Origin: Combretum micranthum | Taxonomy: Eukaryota; Streptophyta; Magnoliopsida; Myrtales; Combretaceae | NCBI GenBank assembly: GCA_024138025.1 | Contig: JAMXBD010002231.1 | Span: 62,001 to 126,000, forward strand | DNA: 64,000 nt | Direction of reading: 5' to 3' | Shown: one piece after another, positions 58,053-64,000 of the stretch | Layout: every line of letters begins with the position of its first letter | How positions within the stretch are numbered: position 1 is the first letter of the stretch | Notes under the pieces: model-generated | What the model was told of the DNA's origin: nothing | Database searches by the model: none | The model's input: only the letters and a program-made list of their open reading frames with translations | Program-made: the position numbers and the translations under genes

Positions 58053-58965
58053 TATAATCACAACCAAATAAGTTTAGATCTCATTTCCTTAAGTTCATGA
58101 ATTGCTAGAACTCTCTGTCTACAAGATTTAAGCCACAAATCATCTATAACAAAACTTGCATCCCAATAATTCATCCTACAACAAATCTTTACATGAAGAG
58201 TCATGATCTTCATAACCTACTTTTACCATCTGCTATGTTACGATCGTCCCATGTGATGCTAGTGATATCCTATTAACAAATATCTTAAAGTTGTCATCGG
58301 TCCAAGAAAAGATACAAAATATCAATAGAAAAATAGAGTTAATAAATTTCTTATCGTCTCATAAGTTTTTAAGATGCCTAAAATTTCATAAGAAATTAAG
58401 TGTCATTTTGAAAAACTTACAAAAGAATATTTATGCTTTAGATAGCTTTATATTGTAAGGAAAGGGGTTGAGGTAAATTATCCACCTGCTCTTCCTTTAA
58501 AATTAATTTTACGGGTGTTTCATCTACCACATGAGCTATCTATAGTAAGCCACTCTAAGAGAAAAAGGGAAAAAAGAATCTATTCATTTTCAATGGTGGA
58601 CAAAGTTGCTAAGATTTGCGCAAAGAATATACATATATGTCACTATAGTGTATGGAAATAATTCAAAATGGATGGTTTGAAATGGAATTAAAAGGAACCT
58701 ATAGCCAAAACAAAACTTCATGCCCATGTCTGGTGATAGCCATGGAATAAGGACTCATATTGTACAAATGGGTTAATAAGTTTATAAAATGATGGATTTA
58801 AATACATTGAGAACATCCAAAATAAGATAATCAAACTAGAGATTAACAAGGAACATAAATGTGTAATAAGAGATTAAAAAACAAAATGGATTAACAAGTT
58901 TTCAAAAAATGATAATTTACAAAGCAAATAAAACTTTAGGAAAGTAATCACTATAGCAAACCTTA
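58053..58965 (-). other. distal flank of duplication copy C
   Basis: Inverted counterpart of about 19850-20740 in copy A, recognisable by shared runs such as GATTTGTGGCTTAAATCTTG and GAACTTAAGGAAATGAGATC on the minus strand. No gene established. Confidence 0.6.
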
Positions 58966-59344
58966 CGTTGTGTTTGGATTCACTTTGAAAAGTGGAAATA
59001 GATGGAAACCAATGGAAAAGGAAAACTATCTTTGGCAATTTAAGTGAAAGTAGAAAATTATAGAACAGAAGAGAAATGAGTAGAAATTTTTTTCACTTTT
59101 TAAACCACTTCTTTTCTCTCCAAAATTGGAGAGAAAGTGGTGGTAAACAATGCAATTACTAAATTATCCTCCTTACTAAATTTTATGAAAAATGATATGG
59201 GGATAGTTATATCAATGGCTAACTATTTTTCCTTTTTTCCTTTAAGCTACCAAACATAAAAGCAAATTTTCCACTCATCTCCATTTTCATTTCGACTCTT
59301 TTCTTTCCACCCATTTCCACCTTAAATAAAGTTACCAAACACAG
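58966..59344. mobile_element. MITE-like element in duplication copy C
   Basis: Ends CGTTGTGTTTGGATTCACTT on the left and CTGTGTTTGGTAACTTTATT as the reverse complement on the right. This is the inverted counterpart of 19437-19846 and sits at the matching place, so it was already present before duplication. This copy keeps the terminal TGTTTGG on both sides better than copy A. Confidence 0.6.
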
Positions 59345-60453
59345 TATTAATCGCTAAATTAGAGTAGTCAAAGGTAAGCCAAATTGAGTTAAGAATAACC
59401 CTGCCAGGATTTGCCTACAAGGTTGTAATTGACCCTTCCAGTCAACTTAGCTAGTCATCTTCTGTGGGATTACAATTTGACCTAAAACTTTAAACCTTTA
59501 ATTGACCCTAAAAATTATTGAGTACTAATACATAAATTTATTTAAATATGTCCTTTAATTAATCTAAAGTTATTTGATATTAAAATTTGGGGATTTAATG
59601 AAAAATGTGGATAAAAATAAAGGGTGCTAAGTATTTTAGCTTTGCTTAGGTTGCTACATGTGTAGGATTATGTAATTCGATAACTAGTTCGATTTCTGAA
59701 TGTGTTGGTTGTGTTTAATAAGGACTATGATCACGTGGTGATGGGCTGACAGCAAACATGAGATGCATTAGATGTCGACCAAGAGCCTGACGAGTTATTT
59801 TAAAGATGAAATTCTTATGAGAAAATATCTATTATTAATTTTTTTGTAATGAATCCAAGAAATTTGAGAAGCATAATACAAGGAAGTCAATCTCAGAAGA
59901 AAATGACTTCAAAAAGGGGATTTTCGATCTTTTTCATGGACGAAGACGAGTCTCCAGAGTACAAAACGAAAAGACAATGGGCATTTACTTGGCTTGTTGT
60001 TTAGATGCTTCAGAATAAATTGTTTAAACAACCATTTGACAAATGAAAGATTGATATGTCCATTTAGTTGTATCTGTATAATTTTATAAAAACTATACAA
60101 CTTGCTCAATAAAATAAAAATAAAAAGGAGAGAAAAAAGCAGCATCCTTGCTATATATTTTCTCAGGAAAATAAGATCATGATTCCTTTTTGGGAAAAAA
60201 AAAAAAAAGAAATGATGTTGCTGAAGGAAAGCAATGTATTGATCACATCACATATTGTAAATTAGAAGGGACATCCTTGGCCAATGAAAAATATCAATCA
60301 ATAAGGCTGGAATTACAAACCATCCGTGAACTACGTTAGCAACTACTAACCATATTCATATTCAAATGAATATATTTCATCATGTGCAGCAACAACACAA
60401 CAGACGCACACCAGTAACTACAAATAGCATGCAAATTTTTGTCCCTTCATCGG
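59345..60453 (-). other. 3' flank of copy C, no gene proven
   Basis: Inverted counterpart of about 18230-19430 in copy A. It includes the coding-like block described at 18640-18855 (here on the plus strand at about 59770-60000) and the single-copy version of the 143-bp unit duplicated in A. Confidence 0.5.
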
Positions 60454-62829
60454 TCATGGAGAAACAACTTGTTTCCTCAATCTGCTCGAACGTCTGATTG
60501 GAGTGACAACAACCTCTTCTTCTCCATTTCGCTTCAACAAGAAAAACCAAACATCAGTTTCCAACTCTAATTTATTTGTTGTCATATGATTGCATGCCTG
60601 AAAGGCATTGGCCATGGCATGACAGAGTGATAAACTCTAGATTCACAGCTATTGAGGTGATAGATTTGATTATAGATCTACAACCATTTGCTTATCTCTA
60701 TATGCACTTCATTAACAAAGCATTAGAATGAATAAATGATGAGAAATAATGCTTACATGTTTGGCAGAGATCATCTCATATGTAGTGAAGCTTCCATAAC
60801 ATGCTGACCCCAAAGAAAGATCTGAAGAAACCATTGATTCCCTTATAGTCTTCCTGGTCTGCTTTCTCTCATAGCTATGACCTTCATTTTCATTCAACCC
60901 TTTCCCTCTCAACGATGAGTTCTGGAAGCTGCTAATTTCAAAAGGGCATGACTCTCCAATAACATCAATGTCGGTAGGGTAAGAAGACCACCTCTCATGC
61001 TGAGGAGGACTCATGTTGAATTTCTTTGCCAAATTGGATTGATCCACCACAGCTGGAGATGACTTCAAAAAAGTTCTTCCTTTCTTCATGTAAAATAAAG
61101 CAGAAGCAACTAGAGCGGCAACAATTACTGAAAAAACACCAACCATAAGTGGAACCGAATACTCAGTTTCTACCTTGGTCAAGCGCCCTTCCATCTCCAT
61201 TGGAATTGAAGTGACTTCATGTGTTGGATCTTGCTCTGGAAATAATTTTGGCTCAGCAACTTTTCGGGTTTCCACCATGGTCGAGCACACTTCAGTCTCC
61301 ACCGAAACACAGGGAACTTCTTTATGTGGTAGCACTTGCTCTATTACTTCAGGATCAATCTCACCTTCCACAGCTATTAAATCACCTTCTTTAGCTTCAT
61401 TTTTGAGGTTATTCACCTCATCCAGAACATTTTCAGCTTCATTTTCGGGGTTAATCAGCTCATCCGGAACATCCTGACTTGTCCCCTCCTGACCATACTC
61501 CACCTCAAACCCATCTTCAGCACCCTCGTCCTCCATAACGTCAAAATCTGCCTCATAACCATCCAGCCCATGAAGTGGTTTCTCATCAAGTTTTTCCTTG
61601 TAATCAGCCATCATGACACTGGTTTTCCACAAAATCTCCTCTACCATGCTGTTGTCTGGCCAAAGACCCTCTTGCGTATCTGTCAGGTTATAGTAAAGCA
61701 AAGGGCCAAATGCTGTTCCACCACTCAACTTGTGAACCAGCTCCGCAATGTAAGAATAAGAACTATCATACCAATGCCATAAATTCTGTGCTAGCCCCTC
61801 CAAATTCTCCTTTACAATTTCAAGTGTGTCATATTCTTCAAAAAGCATGGAGAAGCTTGTTGGGTCCTTAACTGTTGAAATGCTTCCAAGGGCAGAATTT
61901 GATCCAGACATCCAAAGGCCAGCTATCCCCATATACAAAATCAAAGCAAAACACATTGTTTTTGTAAAGAAATGCTGCTTTGAAGGGTTTCTCAGCTCAA
62001 CCGTTGCCTTCTCCACTTCAGCAACTGATGGAACTACTTCAGCAACAGGAACTTCTTCAGTAGTTTCAACATCTTGGGCCAATTTTTCCTGAGCATCATC
62101 AGATGATTCTTTCTGTGAGAAGTCGGACTGCATTTCATCAGTAAATTCAGTATCTGAAAAGCCATCAAGATTGAGGTTTTCCTCAAGTGGATTTCCATCT
62201 TCTTCCTCATCCAGGTAGCATTTAATCCTCGGGCTTGGCTTATAATAGAGAAACTGAGGCCTAGGTGAAAGAAAATTGGTTTTAGGATCATAAGGTGGCA
62301 TCAATGGATGGGCATCCAGCGGTGCCAAAAGGGTACTAGCAGCACATGGTGATTTAGATCTAGGACTAGCAATAGCCTTCACATCCTCATCCACATCGAC
62401 ACACTTGGATTCCTTTAAGGGAATGGTTTCCACCTTTGTATCAAATGCCACTTTCTTCTTTGAACCTTTTGAAGCTGAAGTTGCTTCATTGACTGGCCCC
62501 AAAGAATCCTTCACACAAGTGACTGTGGAATCACATGAAGCCTCAACCTTTGCCTGAATTAGTTCACATTCAGGCTTTGAATTCATAATAAATGTTTCAG
62601 GGAAATCATTCCCCGAAATCCGAGTAGAATCATTCCTCTCGGCCAATATCTTCTTCCTTGGTGAAGCATTAACTTTTGAAGCAGCAGAGATTGTTGGAGA
62701 CATACTTCACAACTAAAGGCGATTTTCACCGACTTTGCTTCAGGTTCTGGTCTTTGCCATTCTCTTTGTCGTCAGAATCTCTTACAGAAGTTAGGCTTTC
62801 TCTGGTCAATGTGGCCCTTTGAGGATAAT
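60454..62829 (-). CDS. copy C of the plant two-pass membrane protein (best preserved; possible 674-residue product)
   Basis: Two exons lie in the window. Exon 2 (62829-60757) contains an open stretch of 649 codons from ATG at 62703; splicing at 60756/60532 (GTAAGC donor, TTGTTGAAG acceptor) joins exon 3 (60531-60454) in frame and adds RNGEEEVVVTPIRRSSRLRK and six more residues, giving 674 residues. Visible parts: MSPTISAASK start; [20 protein letters not shown] at about 135-154; acidic region 163-240; first membrane segment about 249-266 (MCFALILYMGIAGLW); acidic region 379-450; second membrane segment about 517-539 (VPLMVGVFSVIVAALVAS); Ser-rich C-terminal part and basic tail. The ancestral protein would start in exon 1, not in this window. 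Exon 2 before 62703 has a stop (62726-62728) and a 17-nt deletion, so only a start at 62703 is possible. Function and location unknown to me. It may be expressed or a recent pseudogene. Confidence 0.65.
60532..60756 (-). other. last intron of copy C
   Basis: GT-AG ends: CAT|GTAAGC and GAAG|CGAAATGG on the minus strand, 225 nt. Without splicing the frame continues 14 codons to a stop at 60712. With splicing it gains a tail rich in Glu, Val and Arg that is also encoded after the matching intron in copies A and B. Confidence 0.6.
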
Positions 62830-63509
62830 CTAGGCATGTAATCAAATCAACCCCATATGATAAAGAACAAATTCCAAGCCAAGCTATTAAATGAGAAGAA
62901 TAGAATACCACCAAATAATATGAAAAATATTAGATCACCCTCATTTTCCAAATCACGTGTTAAAATATTATTGGCGAAAATTCTACATTTACAAATTGCA
63001 TAATCTAAAAACAAATCAAAATTTACTATACACTAGAAATATAAATATCAGTTTCAGTTCATACCCCAAAAGAATAATTTCAAAAATATGAGTCCTAATT
63101 CAGAAAACATGTCACAATTAATCTTAAAATTGACCCTTCCAAGGTTCCAAATCCACAAATCAACATATAATTTGCGGAAATAATACATTAATTGAAAAAA
63201 TAAAATAAAATAGAAGATCCAGGATACACTATACACTCTAATTTAACCTCAATCTCAAAGTACTGGCTCTGCTGATTCATTTCAAATTTTGATTCCTTTT
63301 CATGCTATTTTGAGTCAAGGACAAGATTTGAATGTTTTCATTCATCAGATAAATTACTAGATTAAAAAGTAAAACAGTTGAAGAAAATTAGTCTAATTGG
63401 TCCGATTTGGCTTTACTGATTATTTTTCCTCGAGGAAGAAAAAGGAAATTACGCGGATAAAAGTTCAAAGAAAGCAGGACAACAAAAGGATTTCGATGAA
63501 AAGGGCACT
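62830..63509 (-). other. first intron of copy C, exon 1 missing
   Basis: Inverted counterpart of about 15035-15732 in copy A; the acceptor CATGCCTAG is intact. The homology stops at TGCCC (63505-63509), only about 15 nt short of the expected exon 1 donor, where LTR sequence begins. Exon 1 and the promoter are therefore displaced beyond the window or lost. Confidence 0.6.
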
Positions 63510-64000
63510 GTCACGCCCCGAGGGTATTCTAATAATAGAAATCAAGAATCACTCGATTACCATTATTAGGTTACCTTCTAGGAGTGACATGATTTCCAAA
63601 AACAGATCTTTTAGTTGCTTGGATGGAATAAACAAACATATATAAGATGTAAACTAGTAAACAACTTTTACAAACTATAATATTACAGATCATATGCTTT
63701 ATAAGTCCTTACAACTATAGCTGATGACTCTAATGCACTTTAAATGCATCACAAGTCTATTACAGATATAGATATTCTAACCCTATACTAAACTTTAAAC
63801 TTCTGGCTTCTAATCTCTTACCGGGACCATGCTCCTGCTAGTAATGAGCCAGGGTCGCAAAGTGAACTTGAAAGGACTGTGGGAGTGTGAGCTAAAACAC
63901 AAGCTCAGTGAATAACCAGAACTTATTACACATAACATACAAGTTATTTAACAATCATATGAATTACATCAATCACACAAATGAACATTACAAGCTTGGA
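63510..64000 (-). mobile_element. end of an LTR retrotransposon interrupting copy C
   Basis: The plus strand starts TGTCACGCCCCGAGGG; read on the minus strand, it ends CCCTCGGGGCGTGACA, the same ending type as the solo LTR at 44818 (GAGGCGTGACA). AAAACACAAGCTCAGTGAAT at 63895 is the complement of the ACTCACTAAGC-type block seen at 44397. The LTR continues beyond the window, so it is unknown whether it is solo or part of a full element. Confidence 0.6.

Noticed and set aside
60712..60756. Unspliced C-terminus of copy C ending in a hydrophobic stretch.
   Set aside because: A consensus donor precedes it and splicing restores a tail conserved in A and B; the read-through end is probably intron.
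1..64000. A new multi-gene system (defence, biosynthetic cluster or similar).
   Set aside because: Only one host gene family and resistance-gene relics are present; everything else reads as transposon debris or spacer.

Overview
The window is AT-rich plant nuclear DNA. It carries remnants of TIR-NBS-LRR disease-resistance genes (a class missing from grasses), Ty3-type LTR retrotransposons of at least two lineages, a LINE fragment, SINEs, several MITEs and a short plastid ycf2 insertion. This points to a eudicot; I cannot name the species. Nearly all of the sequence is transposon debris. I found no operon-like or defence-like new system.

The only host gene that stands out is a plant-specific, apparently two-pass membrane protein of unknown function, recognisable by a proline-rich LSPRPQFL-type motif and a basic TPIRRSSRLRK tail. 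It occurs three times in a local segmental duplication. Copy A (+, about 14658-20740) keeps all three exons but has several frameshifts. Copy B (+, about 51101-55967) is shattered: exon 1 is interrupted by a hairpin-forming repeat, the middle of exon 2 is replaced by plastid ycf2 DNA, and the first transmembrane region is followed by another foreign block. Copy C (-, about 58053-63509) has a 1947-nt open stretch of exon 2 plus a compatible last exon, and is the only copy that could still make protein. Its exon 1 is cut off by an LTR at the right edge of the window. B and C lack the same 17 nt near the start of exon 2, which groups them against A.

Layout: 0.3-1.4 kb, minus-strand gag remnant with its primer binding site; 2.8-5.1 kb, MITEs and a direct repeat; 5.6-6.8 kb, LINE 3' part; 7.5-9.2 kb, foldback element(s); 9.4-12.3 kb, complete solo LTR with a 5-bp target duplication; 14.5-20.8 kb, duplication copy A; 21.2-24.9 kb, chromodomain-type Ty3 tail plus LTR; 24.9-25.7 kb, TNL fragment; 26.2-36.4 kb, decayed Tat-like Ty3 element in the order gag-PR-RT-RH-aRH-INT with tandem repeats in its 3' region and an LTR followed by a second primer binding site; 36.7-39.8 kb, hAT-type MITE, inverted repeat and SINEs; 40.3-45.4 kb, LTR sequence interrupted by a nested 3.5-kb solo LTR that holds a 54-nt C run and a 38-bp tandem array; 46.7-48.9 kb, TNL pseudogene cut off by an LTR; 51.1-56.0 kb, copy B; 56.0-57.25 kb, minus-strand Ty3 tail; 57.25-58.05 kb, TRIM-like miniature retrotransposon exactly at a duplication boundary; 58.05-63.5 kb, copy C; 63.5-64 kb, start of another LTR.

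The genes do not work together as a pathway. The biological interest is structural: local duplication and inversion, decay of two paralogues and partial survival of the third, and patching of broken genes with organellar and transposon DNA. All family assignments rest on reading translations and motifs by eye; no database was searched.
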